Shown here: positions 1 to 7,193 of the stretch, one piece after another | Layout: every line of letters begins with the position of its first letter | Position numbering within the stretch: the first letter of the stretch is position 1 | Assembly (NCBI GenBank): GCA_964480695.1 | Contig: CAYZPO010000030.1 | Span: 1-12,410 of the forward strand | DNA from: CAZDDW01 sp964480695 | GTDB taxonomy: Bacteria; Patescibacteriota; Patescibacteriia; UBA9934; CAZDDW01 | Reading direction: 5' to 3' | Length of the DNA: 12,410 nucleotides | Notes under the pieces: generated by a model | Seen by the model: only the letters and a program-made list of their open reading frames with translations | The model's database searches: none | Told to the model about the DNA's origin: nothing | Position numbers and translations under genes: made by a program

Positions 1-406
1 TCGACAAAATTTTAGTAAACCGCTCTTTCAAACCATATTCTTTGTAAACATCATTACCCCGGCCCACAGACATGGCGTTAGCCACAAGCATGGGATAGTA
101 ATCCGGCATCTCTTCCATACAGAACCATTTTTCACCCGCATGCTCTTTATTGTAGGTAACAAAAAGAGTCCGGAAGCCGTCCAGATATTCGCAATCCTTA
201 TTCAACGAAAAATATTTCTGATTGGCTACAGACTCACTTTTTAATACTCCTAGCTCCTCAAGCTTCTTCAACTCACGTTGTGTATTGGCTGGATCATTTT
301 CCGTCCGTTTAGCCACTTGCTGTACATACAACGGGCTGGCCTCATCTTCAAAAAATAAGGCTAAAATCTTAGCTCTAGTTTTTGATCCAAATAATGTTTC
401 TAGCAT
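1..406 (-). CDS. Winged-helix DNA-binding protein, probable seventh swivelling-domain paralog (cut by window edge)
   Basis: This is an open frame from ATG (404-406) running off the left edge; 135 residues are visible with no stop. Residues 1 to about 80 look like a winged helix-turn-helix of the ArsR/MarR-like kind: a helical start (SKTRAKILALFF), a helix-turn-helix around VAKRTENDPANTQRELKKLEE (29-51), then a wing ending in KYFSLN (64-69). From residue 93 the motif KWFCMEEMP matches KWMLAEDIP at residue 96 of the 622-aa protein encoded next door, so the same helical middle and a C-terminal PEP-utiliser mobile domain are expected beyond the edge. That C-terminal part is inference, not seen. 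The gene has its own upstream region (407-484) with a possible promoter and two palindromes, which suggests autoregulation. It could instead be a shorter HTH protein that lacks the swivelling domain. Confidence 0.8.
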   Translation of the reverse strand, partial: MLETLFGSKTRAKILALFFEDEASPLYVQQVAKRTENDPANTQRELKKLEELGVLKSESVANQKYFSLNKDCEYLDGFRTLFVTYNKEHAGEKWFCMEEMPDYYPMLVANAMSVGRGNDVYKEYGLKERFTKILS

Positions 407-410
407 ATTT

Positions 411-436
411 TAGGCAAGTTATCACTAACTTGCCTA
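411..436 (-). promoter_or_regulatory. Perfect 10-bp inverted repeat just before a start codon; operator or RNA hairpin
   Basis: TAGGCAAGTT (411-420) and AACTTGCCTA (427-436) are perfect reverse complements with a 6-nt spacer. The repeat ends 4 nt before the ATG of the left-edge gene. It carries the TTGCCTA(G) half-site also seen upstream of the 559-aa gene, but in the outward-facing arrangement. As DNA it would overlap the predicted transcription start, as an operator would. As RNA it would form a 10-bp stem covering the ribosome-binding region. No U tract follows, so it is not a terminator. Confidence 0.6.
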
Positions 437-464
437 GGCTATCATAGTTTTTTTGACTAGTCAA
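436..464 (-). promoter_or_regulatory. Possible promoter of the left-edge gene, overlapping a 12-bp palindrome
   Basis: Read on the minus strand, TTGACT (459-464) is followed after 17 nt by TAGCCT (436-441), a weak -10. TATGAT (441-446) is an alternative -10, but then no good -35 stands at the right distance. The -35 lies inside the perfect palindrome TTGACTAGTCAA (453-464), so a dimeric DNA-binding protein here would compete with RNA polymerase. Support is sequence pattern only. Confidence 0.35.
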
Positions 465-484
465 GAGTAAGATTTACAACAATT

Positions 485-2353
485 TTAAACCTTACGTACT
501 ATTCCCTTAGTTGCGTCTACCTCAACTTCGTCTCCATCCTTAAGCACTTTGGTCGCTATTTTAGTTCCGATCACGCACGGCACGTTCAGCTCTCTGGCCA
601 CAATTGCAGCATGCGAAGTCACCCCACCCTGATTAGTCACAAACGCCGCAGCCTTTTTCATGGCCGGAAGCAAATCAGGCTGAGTCGAAATCGAGACCAG
701 AATATCACCGTCTTTTATTTTAGACATGTCCTCAACCACGTTAACGATCTTAACTGTTCCCTTGGCCGAGCCTTGACACCCACACTGCCCTTTTATCTCG
801 TCCACATCTTCAATGTCTTCCTTCTGAATCGTTTCCGCAGCCTTCTGGGCGATCTCGCCAGTGTAAAATAGGTTCTCATTTTTATCCGTGTAGTAAACAC
901 TAAATGAAACTCGACGCTTCACCTCTTCGTGATCAATATTATCCGAAAGCAAACCACGCTCAATTTCATCAGTAGTCATGAACTTTGTCTGCTTAAGAGT
1001 CAGTCCAAACCGGTTCCCGATCTCTTCCAACACTGGAGTCATCCGATAGTTGGCATAGATTTGAGCAAAACGACGATAGATCTTAGTCACCATAAAATCA
1101 CCCCAAGCATCAAAGAATCGCTCTTGTTCGTCAGACAGCTTAAGTTCTTTGATCAGTTCAGCTCGCTTATTGACCTGTACAGCAATATCAGTCTCATCCT
1201 CAGCATGCGTCTTAGCCAAATCTGGATCACGGTTAACTAAACGCACCAGTGCCTTAAGATAGTGTTCAAACGAGTACACACCTTGCTCTTCAGTAAACAG
1301 GAACGCGGTGTAGAAATACTTGGTGTAGTGATTCATCAAGTCCTGCAAAATATCCGGCCGAATCTGAGCAATCAAATCACGGACAACTTCATCAAACTTT
1401 TTCTCATACTCGGGACTGTGAGTATAAAGCCCGAACATCTTCACGTCCTGTTCTTTAAACTTCTCAAAAATCTCTTTAAACAGCTTTGTCTGTTCCTGGT
1501 CCTTCTGAACTTTAATTCCGATCTCAACCAGCTCATCCTGCTCGACTTTCATCAGTGACGGTTTGGTTGGTAAATTCAACAGGGTTAGATGCTCGTTAAT
1601 CTTGCCTTCTTCAACACCGAGGTCACGCAGAATCTTTTTCCCACGCTCAGTCAGATTATCACCAAACATGTCAGCTGCGACCGGAATCCAGCCCCACTGA
1701 TAATACTCAGTGTGCACATCCTCCTGCTTTTTGTACATTTCCCAAAGCTGGTCGTTCGTATACTTCTCAAGATCCTGTTCAGGTAAAGTTGAGACATAGC
1801 CACGCAACTTATCCGCCCAGAACACAATCTTCTGATTGATCTCTTCCATGAAACGCGGATCAGCTTCCATCTTGTTCACCAAATGCTCACCAACCTCAAA
1901 AGCGTCTTTCTCATCAAAATAAAACCAAATGTGATATTCCTTCCAAACCGCAGCCACTTTTTTATAAGCTCGACCACCTGGTTCGGCAAACTGACGCACA
2001 AAAGAATTCATCCACATCTGACAGAAAAACGGATCAATGTTCGGAATATCCTCGGCCAGCATCCACTTGGTGTTGAATTTCTGCTCAAAATCAGAATTAT
2101 CAAGTTTACAAATAAGCTCTTTAAGCTCATTAGCCACAGAGCTTTTCTGGTTAAATGAATAATACTTTTTACCCTTATCCTGGGTCATAATAACCAAATT
2201 CTCGTTGACCAGATTGGTCAGTTCACGCGTAATATTACCAGCGTCCTTGTTTAAAATTTTCGCAATTTCAGTCAAAAATAACTTCTCACCCGGTTTCTGG
2301 GCCAGAAGACAGATAAGCTCATAAGCGAGCTGGGACTTAAATAGGTTTTTCAT
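485..2353 (-). CDS. Winged-helix / PEP-utiliser mobile (phosphohistidine) domain protein, 622 aa
   Basis: Residues 1 to about 75 form a winged helix-turn-helix (LTEIAKILNKDAGNITREL at 28-46 as the HTH, then a wing ending KYYSFN). A long, mostly helical acidic middle follows, starting KWMLAEDIP (96-104). It includes LLNLPTKPS (258-266), which aligns with LTTPTEKS-type motifs in the paralogs, and a FGLTLKQTKFMTTDEIE segment like the RG..DxxxLTxxE region of PEP synthase and rifampin phosphotransferase proteins. Residues 519-622 are the swivelling PEP-utiliser mobile domain, with TNQGGVTSHAAIVARE carrying the expected phospho-accepting His581. There is no ATP-grasp domain and no TIM barrel, so the protein cannot be a complete PEP synthase. 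A DNA-binding regulator whose state depends on histidine phosphorylation or a bound ligand is inference. The gene has its own promoter region and ends at TAA with no clear terminator before the next gene. Confidence 0.93.
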   Translation of the reverse strand: MKNLFKSQLAYELICLLAQKPGEKLFLTEIAKILNKDAGNITRELTNLVNENLVIMTQDKGKKYYSFNQKSSVANELKELICKLDNSDFEQKFNTKWMLAEDIPNIDPFFCQMWMNSFVRQFAEPGGRAYKKVAAVWKEYHIWFYFDEKDAFEVGEHLVNKMEADPRFMEEINQKIVFWADKLRGYVSTLPEQDLEKYTNDQLWEMYKKQEDVHTEYYQWGWIPVAADMFGDNLTERGKKILRDLGVEEGKINEHLTLLNLPTKPSLMKVEQDELVEIGIKVQKDQEQTKLFKEIFEKFKEQDVKMFGLYTHSPEYEKKFDEVVRDLIAQIRPDILQDLMNHYTKYFYTAFLFTEEQGVYSFEHYLKALVRLVNRDPDLAKTHAEDETDIAVQVNKRAELIKELKLSDEQERFFDAWGDFMVTKIYRRFAQIYANYRMTPVLEEIGNRFGLTLKQTKFMTTDEIERGLLSDNIDHEEVKRRVSFSVYYTDKNENLFYTGEIAQKAAETIQKEDIEDVDEIKGQCGCQGSAKGTVKIVNVVEDMSKIKDGDILVSISTQPDLLPAMKKAAAFVTNQGGVTSHAAIVARELNVPCVIGTKIATKVLKDGDEVEVDATKGIVRKV

Positions 2354-2357
2354 AATC

Positions 2358-2372
2358 TTGTTTAATAAACAA
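2358..2372 (-). promoter_or_regulatory. Perfect palindrome in the leader of the 622-aa gene, operator candidate
   Basis: TTGTTTA and TAAACAA surround a single central base (2365). The site lies 4 nt upstream of the ATG at 2353. Its centre is 21 bp, about two helical turns, from the centre of the next inverted repeat (2377-2395), an arrangement that would place two dimers on the same face of the DNA. Short AT-rich palindromes also arise by chance, so confidence is moderate. Confidence 0.4.
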
Positions 2373-2376
2373 AAAA

Positions 2377-2395
2377 ACTTGTCTTACAAACAAGT
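2377..2395 (-). promoter_or_regulatory. Inverted repeat over the predicted start of transcription of the 622-aa gene
   Basis: ACTTGT (2377-2382) and ACAAGT (2390-2395) are perfect reverse complements with a 7-nt spacer. The repeat touches the predicted -10 (2393-2398) and covers the expected transcription start near 2386. It is a candidate operator for autoregulation by the winged-helix protein encoded directly downstream. Confidence 0.4.
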
Positions 2396-2421
2396 CTAGA
2401 CTAAATACGCTAAGTTGTCAA
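2393..2421 (-). promoter_or_regulatory. Promoter of the 622-aa gene
   Basis: On the minus strand a consensus -35 TTGACA (2416-2421) is followed after exactly 17 nt by TAGACT (2393-2398), which matches TATAAT at four of six positions. It lies in the 72-nt gap after the 559-aa gene. The -10 is embedded in the 10-bp palindrome AGTCTAGACT (2393-2402), so occupation of that site would block the promoter. Confidence 0.55.
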
Positions 2422-2425
2422 CCCT

Positions 2426-4105
2426 TTACCGTAAAATCCGCACGGTTCCGTGGTTGGCGCGGACCTCAATTAAATCACCATCCTTAATAATCTCAGTAGC
2501 ATTTTTAGTACCGATAATACAAGGCTTGCCTAGCTCTCGCGATACAATAGCGGCGTGACAAGTAATCCCGCCTTCGTTAGTAACAATAGCGCAAGCCCGC
2601 TTCATCAGCGGCACAAACTCTGGCCGAGTCATTCCGGTCACCAACACTTCCCCATCCTTAAACTTACCGAAATCTTTTTCACCAATAACCAGTCGAGCTG
2701 AACCCTTGGCATAACCACGAGAAGCTACCTGACCAGGAATCAAATTACTATTTTCAGAATCATTAGAAATACGTTCTTCAATTTCTTCTCGAATAGAATC
2801 TGCTTCTTGCCCAAGGATCATTTTATAATTATGGCCAAGGATATGAAAAATCATTGGTCCTTTAAGTCGTTTTTCCAAAAGACTTCTCTCAACCATACCA
2901 GCAAGAACGTTCTCAATTTCTGTATGACTTAGCTGCTTAAGCAATTTTTTATTAATCCCAGTCTTGCTTTCTAAGGACAACAAAATCGCGTCTACCAAAT
3001 GAAAACACATTAGATTAACCTGCTTGCGCCGTTCTCGCCAATAGGTCAACTTGTTAAACAGAAACAAGGGATTACTTTGTAAACCATGTTTCTTAAGCAC
3101 CCCTTGAATCTTCTTCTGTTGTACCTCAGAATACTTTTCTAAACGTTCTAGCTCTACTTCAAATTGATCTGGATCATTTAAATACTTCTTGATTTCACGA
3201 ATCACCTCAGAGCTAGTTAAATGTTTGACCGTTGCATAATTGGACCCACAATAATCAAAATCCTGCTTGTATCGAGCTATTTCCGGACTGGTAGATACAA
3301 AAGTCTTTAGAAAACCATCTGTGATCTTTTGCTGTTCTGGTTTTAATGATTTAATAATACGTAACAAAGCAAGCTCCTTTTCATAAGAAAAAGGCATTTC
3401 AACTGGTGTGGTCAGGAGGCCCACTTCATCCAAATCCAATTCATGCTTCTTGGCAAGTCGATTAATTTCTTCCTGATCTGTTCCCACATCAAAACTATCA
3501 ATAAAAAGACTAGTTCGCCAAAATTCACGAAACAACTTCCACAATTTATCAAAATGTTTAATTAGCTCTTTATCAGTCAACGAAACAATATTCTCTTCGG
3601 GTGTATTTCGATAGATATCCTCAATCTCTGATGCATACTTGCTAAACTCATAATAAAAATTCTCTAGTCGAACTGGATCAGAATAATTTTTAATAAAGGC
3701 TTGAGATAATTTTTTTAAAGCATCATAATCCCAGTACCAAAACGAATAACCGTCCTTGTAATATCCGGTTAAAGCTCCAAAACCAACCCGCGTACCATCG
3801 GGCATCTGGTATTCAGTGGCACTAGCCGTGGCCGGGGCCATCATGGTAATCACAGCTGATTCTGCTTCCTGACGATAAATACGACGAGGATGAGCTGGCT
3901 GTTTTTCTCGAACAAATGTGATCAAATCCTCAACGTTAAAATTATAAGTCTGACAAATCTTGTTTAAGGTAGAAAATTTAATCCCATTAACCTGCTCTCC
4001 AGCAAGAGCACTTAAAGTATTACGATTTATTCCTGTCTCCTCCGCAATCTGGGTGATGGGCTTATCGATTTTCTTAACTAGTTCCTTAAATTTAAGCTTG
4101 ATCAT
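2426..4105 (-). CDS. XRE-type HTH / PEP-utiliser mobile (phosphohistidine) domain protein, 559 aa
   Basis: Residues 1 to about 65 are a Cro/C1 (XRE) helix-turn-helix: ITQIAEETG (17-25) and NRNTLSALAG (27-36) are the two HTH helices, and the segment ends NFNVEDLITF. A helical middle follows, with LLTTPVEMPFS (230-240), a motif shared with the paralogs, and several Trp/Tyr-rich stretches around 120-127. Residues 455-559 are the PEP-utiliser mobile domain, with TNEGGITCHAAIVSRE carrying the expected phospho-acceptor His517. The nucleotide-binding and PEP-binding domains of true PEP synthase are absent. The DNA-binding domain is a different fold from those of the next two proteins, so the HTH parts were acquired separately or exchanged. 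The gene is a single transcription unit between a terminator (4208-4241) and the next promoter, with paired operator boxes in front. Self-regulation is likely but inferred. Confidence 0.93.
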   Translation of the reverse strand: MIKLKFKELVKKIDKPITQIAEETGINRNTLSALAGEQVNGIKFSTLNKICQTYNFNVEDLITFVREKQPAHPRRIYRQEAESAVITMMAPATASATEYQMPDGTRVGFGALTGYYKDGYSFWYWDYDALKKLSQAFIKNYSDPVRLENFYYEFSKYASEIEDIYRNTPEENIVSLTDKELIKHFDKLWKLFREFWRTSLFIDSFDVGTDQEEINRLAKKHELDLDEVGLLTTPVEMPFSYEKELALLRIIKSLKPEQQKITDGFLKTFVSTSPEIARYKQDFDYCGSNYATVKHLTSSEVIREIKKYLNDPDQFEVELERLEKYSEVQQKKIQGVLKKHGLQSNPLFLFNKLTYWRERRKQVNLMCFHLVDAILLSLESKTGINKKLLKQLSHTEIENVLAGMVERSLLEKRLKGPMIFHILGHNYKMILGQEADSIREEIEERISNDSENSNLIPGQVASRGYAKGSARLVIGEKDFGKFKDGEVLVTGMTRPEFVPLMKRACAIVTNEGGITCHAAIVSRELGKPCIIGTKNATEIIKDGDLIEVRANHGTVRILR

Positions 4106-4110
4106 AGAAT

Positions 4111-4132
4111 TTTGCTTAGCAAACTAGGCAAA
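4111..4132 (-). promoter_or_regulatory. Operator-like box A upstream of the 559-aa gene
   Basis: TTTGCTTAG (4111-4119), four bases, then CTAGGCAAA (4124-4132). The two arms match as reverse complements at 8 of 9 positions. The box lies 5 nt upstream of the ATG and downstream of the predicted transcription start. The same half-site with the same 4-nt spacing recurs as box B 73 bp away, centre to centre. Confidence 0.6.
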
Positions 4133-4152
4133 TGTTTTTAATCCTAAAATAT

Positions 4153-4181
4153 ACTATCTCAAACATTTTTCATACTGTCAA
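4153..4181 (-). promoter_or_regulatory. Promoter of the 559-aa gene
   Basis: A perfect -35 TTGACA (4176-4181) is followed after 17 nt by GATAGT (4153-4158); TAGTAT (4151-4156) at 19 nt is an alternative -10. The promoter lies between box A and box B, with box B only 4 nt upstream of the -35. It stands just after the terminator of the preceding operon, as expected for a new transcription unit. Confidence 0.55.
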
Positions 4182-4185
4182 GCCA

Positions 4186-4205
4186 TGCCTAGTAAACTAG
4201 GCAAA
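4186..4205 (-). promoter_or_regulatory. Operator-like box B upstream of the 559-aa promoter
   Basis: TGCCTAG (4186-4192), four bases TAAA, then CTAGGCA (4197-4203) are perfect 7-bp arms; the right side extends to CTAGGCAAA as in box A. Its centre lies 73 bp from that of box A, close to seven helical turns, so two bound dimers could face the same side and loop out or enclose the promoter between them. Confidence 0.6.
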
Positions 4206-4207
4206 GT

Positions 4208-4241
4208 AAAAACTCGACAATTCGCTTCTTAAACTGTCGAG
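4208..4241 (-). terminator. Rho-independent terminator after the 492-aa gene
   Basis: On the minus strand a 7-bp stem CTCGACA (4235-4241) / TGTCGAG (4213-4219) with a 15-nt loop is followed directly by TTTTT (4208-4212) and further Ts. It lies 7 nt after the stop of the 492-aa gene, so it closes the long unit that includes the 474- and 492-aa genes and separates it from the HTH-bearing genes. Confidence 0.75.
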
Positions 4242-4248
4242 CTTAATT

Positions 4249-5727
4249 TTATTTTAATATCTTAACGATCCCCTTATCCGCATCCACTTCGATCTTGTCT
4301 CCATCCTTAAGAACTTTCGTGGCTACTTTGGTACCGATGACGCACGGAGTTCCAAGCTCACGCGAGACAATTGCGGCGTGGCAAGTAATCCCACCCTGAT
4401 CCGTAACAATCGCCCGTGCCTGCTTCATGGCTGGCACAATGTCCGGATTAGTCATATGAGAAACCAGAATATCACCTTGGTGCATCTTCATCATCTCCTG
4501 CGTGGTATTAATGATTTTAACGCGACCAGAAACCTTGCCTGGACAAGCAGACTGCCCTTTCAACTCTTCCACGTCGCCCAGATTCCCCTCCTCTTCCTGA
4601 ACGAACTCCAATTTCTGAAAAATGCCATCAACCTCCTGGCCCTGATAAATCATACTGCGACCGCGGTCGATAAAGACCAGACTATGCTTCATGCGCTGGT
4701 TAGCCACATCAGAATAGTCATGACCGTGCAACAACATCAATGAATACTCTCCGATCGTCAGGAAACGCAACTGCTCCAGTGACAGACCACCGCGCTTAGC
4801 AATTTCTTTCAAAATCGGCTCGGCACAATAGTACGAAAAAAACTGACTGTCTTTACTATACACTTTGACATAAATTGATTCACGAGCAATCTTGAACAAT
4901 CGACTGTGCTGACCATGAATCTGCAGACCGTCAATCATTTCTTGCTGACGACACTTAATCTCTGGGATCTCCTGCGCTGCCTTCTCAGCCAACGCCACTG
5001 GATCACCTTCCATCATCATCTCTGCCAACTGTTTCTCAAACGCCTCGCGTTTCATGATATTCCCTTGCATCCCATACTCCATCCATTCAAAAGCTTTAAT
5101 GTGCGTTTCCAGCTCTTGAGCTCGTTTCTTCTCATCTGCAATCTGAGCGATGCGTAACAGATCTTCTTGTTGTTTTTTGATATAACTTTTTTCAGTCGGC
5201 GTAGTCAGGACTTGAAAAGCTTCAATCGGATTGATCTCGCTCTTAAGGTCCTCTGCACGCTCGCGCAAATACTCGTGCAAGTAATTTGAGAACAAGTTCT
5301 CCTTTTGCTCAATAAACCACATCGGGCCCCGACGGACGTGCGTGGCCATAATCGGTTCTAACCATTTCTTAATCATTGCAATCAGCTCCTCATCACTCAA
5401 CTTCTTGGGATCAATCTGCTGCAACTCTTTAGCCTCAACCATGACCTGATCAGCCCAATCAATCGCTTCCTGGTTAACCTTGTCCCACAAATCCGGATTA
5501 GTAAAAATGCTTTCCAAAAAACTTTTAGCAGTGTCTTTATAATCGTCATAGGTCATGAATAACATGCACGCTGTATCTTTAAATTCAGCGGCTTGCCAAC
5601 GTGCGTTATCAAAACCAAACCCTGTATTTCCAGTCGTAAAAATCTCGAAAACTGGAATTAGAAAAAGATAATGCATGTAGTCCTCATGCTCAAACGGTAA
5701 CCACTTTTTATCAAACGGAATTTGCAT
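4249..5727 (-). CDS. PEP-utiliser mobile (phosphohistidine) domain protein, 492 aa
   Basis: This paralog has no DNA-binding domain. It begins directly with the shared KW motif (KKWLPFEHED, 7-16), continues with a long charged helical region containing LTTPTEKS (174-181) and FEWMEYG, then IAKRGGLSLEQLRFLTIGE, which resembles the segment before the swivelling domain in PEP synthase and rifampin phosphotransferase proteins. Residues 388-492 are the mobile domain, with TDQGGITCHAAIVSRE and the expected phospho-acceptor His450. The ATG (5725-5727) lies 2 nt after the stop of the 474-aa gene, so the two are co-transcribed and probably translationally coupled. The two products could work together, for example as a heteromer. 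A terminator follows 7 nt after the stop. The substrate or ligand is unknown; the protein cannot be a full PEP synthase because the ATP-grasp and TIM-barrel domains are missing. Confidence 0.93.
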   Translation of the reverse strand: MQIPFDKKWLPFEHEDYMHYLFLIPVFEIFTTGNTGFGFDNARWQAAEFKDTACMLFMTYDDYKDTAKSFLESIFTNPDLWDKVNQEAIDWADQVMVEAKELQQIDPKKLSDEELIAMIKKWLEPIMATHVRRGPMWFIEQKENLFSNYLHEYLRERAEDLKSEINPIEAFQVLTTPTEKSYIKKQQEDLLRIAQIADEKKRAQELETHIKAFEWMEYGMQGNIMKREAFEKQLAEMMMEGDPVALAEKAAQEIPEIKCRQQEMIDGLQIHGQHSRLFKIARESIYVKVYSKDSQFFSYYCAEPILKEIAKRGGLSLEQLRFLTIGEYSLMLLHGHDYSDVANQRMKHSLVFIDRGRSMIYQGQEVDGIFQKLEFVQEEEGNLGDVEELKGQSACPGKVSGRVKIINTTQEMMKMHQGDILVSHMTNPDIVPAMKQARAIVTDQGGITCHAAIVSRELGTPCVIGTKVATKVLKDGDKIEVDADKGIVKILK

Positions 5728-5729
5728 AT

Positions 5730-7154
5730 TTAAATCTTTTTGACTGTTCCTGAAGCCGCATCGACTTCAACCTGGTCACCGTCCTGGAAGACTTTGGTCG
5801 CCAACTTCGTCCCGATTACACACGGCGTAGTCATTTCGCGACAAACGATCGCTGCGTGCGAGGTGATTCCTCCAACATCAGTTACAATCGCGGCTGCCTT
5901 CTTCATTGCTGGCACCACTTCTGGAGTCGTGGCCACAGCCACCAAGACATCACCTTCTTCCATCTTGTCCATGTCTCCAGCATTATTAACGATCTTGACT
6001 GTTCCCTGCACCACACCAGAACAACCACACTGACCTTTAACCTCAGTCGCGTCACCAGCATCCAACTCTGTCATCTTAGAAAATTCTTTAACCTCATCTC
6101 CAGTAATCATAGTCTTGTCTGAAAAGTAAGCGCAGTGCTGATAACGTTTCTCCAGCCCCTCGACTGACAATTTACCTTCAAGAAAATCTTCCACCTCCCA
6201 AGGCAACAAGTAATGGAACAAACGCCAGTCAATCTGACCACGTTTCACAATCTCGCGGAATAGTGGCTCAAGCAGATAGAACGCATGAACAAAAGCAAAC
6301 TTACGTTCGTCTTTGACAACCATGGCTTCGCGCGCAATATCAATCAACTTCTGCGCTCGCGAAGTAAACTCGACCTGATCATAAATCTCCTTTTGTTTCT
6401 TTTCCAAATCTGACAAGTAACTTTCATGCTTGGCCAGCTTTTCCTCAATCCCCCCTTCCTGGATCGCCCGGTCAATACTTTCCAGCACCTGTTCAGGAGT
6501 CATGGCCGGCCCTTCGTAAGCATAGTAAGTCCAAGCATGCTTCTTCGCGTGTTGTTCAATCGCTGCTGGATCTCGAGTCCCCTCCTGAGCCAATTTCAAA
6601 ATATCGCCTTCTTCTTTAAAGATAGGGCTTTTGTACAACGGACTCGATAAAATCGAGAACACCTCAGTTGCATCGAGATTCGTCCCCTGGACACACTCGC
6701 CAATAGCCTCCAACGCATCATTAGTCAAATACTCAGCTCCCATGTCCTGGAACACTAAGCTAATACCCCAATTGGTTTGCTCTTGATAAATTTCCAACCA
6801 CTGACTAACAATCTCCTGAATCTCAGCGTTGGACAAAGATATTGGATCCTTTTGAGCGGCCTCTTGAGCGAACTCCTGGATTTTTTTGTTCAATTGCTGG
6901 TTCGTGGAAACTAACTCATTTAAATAATTAGGATCATCAATCTGTCGATCCAGTAGCTTGCGACTAAACTCTCTGAACCGAACGTCTGGAATGTATTTGA
7001 TGTGTCCCTTCTCCACCTCAAGAGCAATATTAAAATCACACCCAAACTTTTGCTTGGGGACGAGCCGAGCAAAATCAACAAAAACAGTGAACTTGAAGAC
7101 ATTGCCCCCGTCTTCTTCATTTATTACTTCCCATTGATAGTCTTTAAAATTCAT
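5730..7154 (-). CDS. PEP-utiliser mobile (phosphohistidine) domain protein, 474 aa
   Basis: This member has the same layout as the 492-aa protein encoded after it: a short beta-rich N-terminal part (YQWEVINEEDGGNVFKFTVFV), a helical middle with LSSPLYKS (169-176) and WTYYAYEG, and a segment IVKRGQIDWRLFHYLLPWEVE before the last domain. Residues 371-474 are the mobile domain (EVKGQCGCSG start, TDVGGITSHAAIVCRE), with the expected phospho-acceptor His433. The GQCGC start is shared with the 622-aa protein only, so these two domains may be each other's closest relatives here. There is no DNA-binding, ATP-grasp or TIM-barrel domain. An 85-nt gap with an inverted repeat precedes the gene; no strong promoter is visible, so read-through from the upstream operon is likely. 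The start has no clear Shine-Dalgarno sequence. Confidence 0.93.
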   Translation of the reverse strand: MNFKDYQWEVINEEDGGNVFKFTVFVDFARLVPKQKFGCDFNIALEVEKGHIKYIPDVRFREFSRKLLDRQIDDPNYLNELVSTNQQLNKKIQEFAQEAAQKDPISLSNAEIQEIVSQWLEIYQEQTNWGISLVFQDMGAEYLTNDALEAIGECVQGTNLDATEVFSILSSPLYKSPIFKEEGDILKLAQEGTRDPAAIEQHAKKHAWTYYAYEGPAMTPEQVLESIDRAIQEGGIEEKLAKHESYLSDLEKKQKEIYDQVEFTSRAQKLIDIAREAMVVKDERKFAFVHAFYLLEPLFREIVKRGQIDWRLFHYLLPWEVEDFLEGKLSVEGLEKRYQHCAYFSDKTMITGDEVKEFSKMTELDAGDATEVKGQCGCSGVVQGTVKIVNNAGDMDKMEEGDVLVAVATTPEVVPAMKKAAAIVTDVGGITSHAAIVCREMTTPCVIGTKLATKVFQDGDQVEVDAASGTVKKI

Positions 7155-7193
7155 ATTTTTGCCTAAAATAAAACCTGGAATCCATTTTGCCAG

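Noticed and set aside
470..490. A shared AAAATTGTTGT just after the stops of the 622- and 354-aa genes as a functional 3' element
   Set aside because: Eleven AT-rich bases are too short to claim conservation, and the inverted-repeat partner seen at 7194-7201 is missing here. It may be a trace of duplication.
222..6650. Plus-strand open frames opposite the phosphohistidine-domain genes
   Set aside because: They are short, lack motifs, and recur at the same place opposite the conserved C-terminal domain, which marks them as shadows of the real minus-strand genes.
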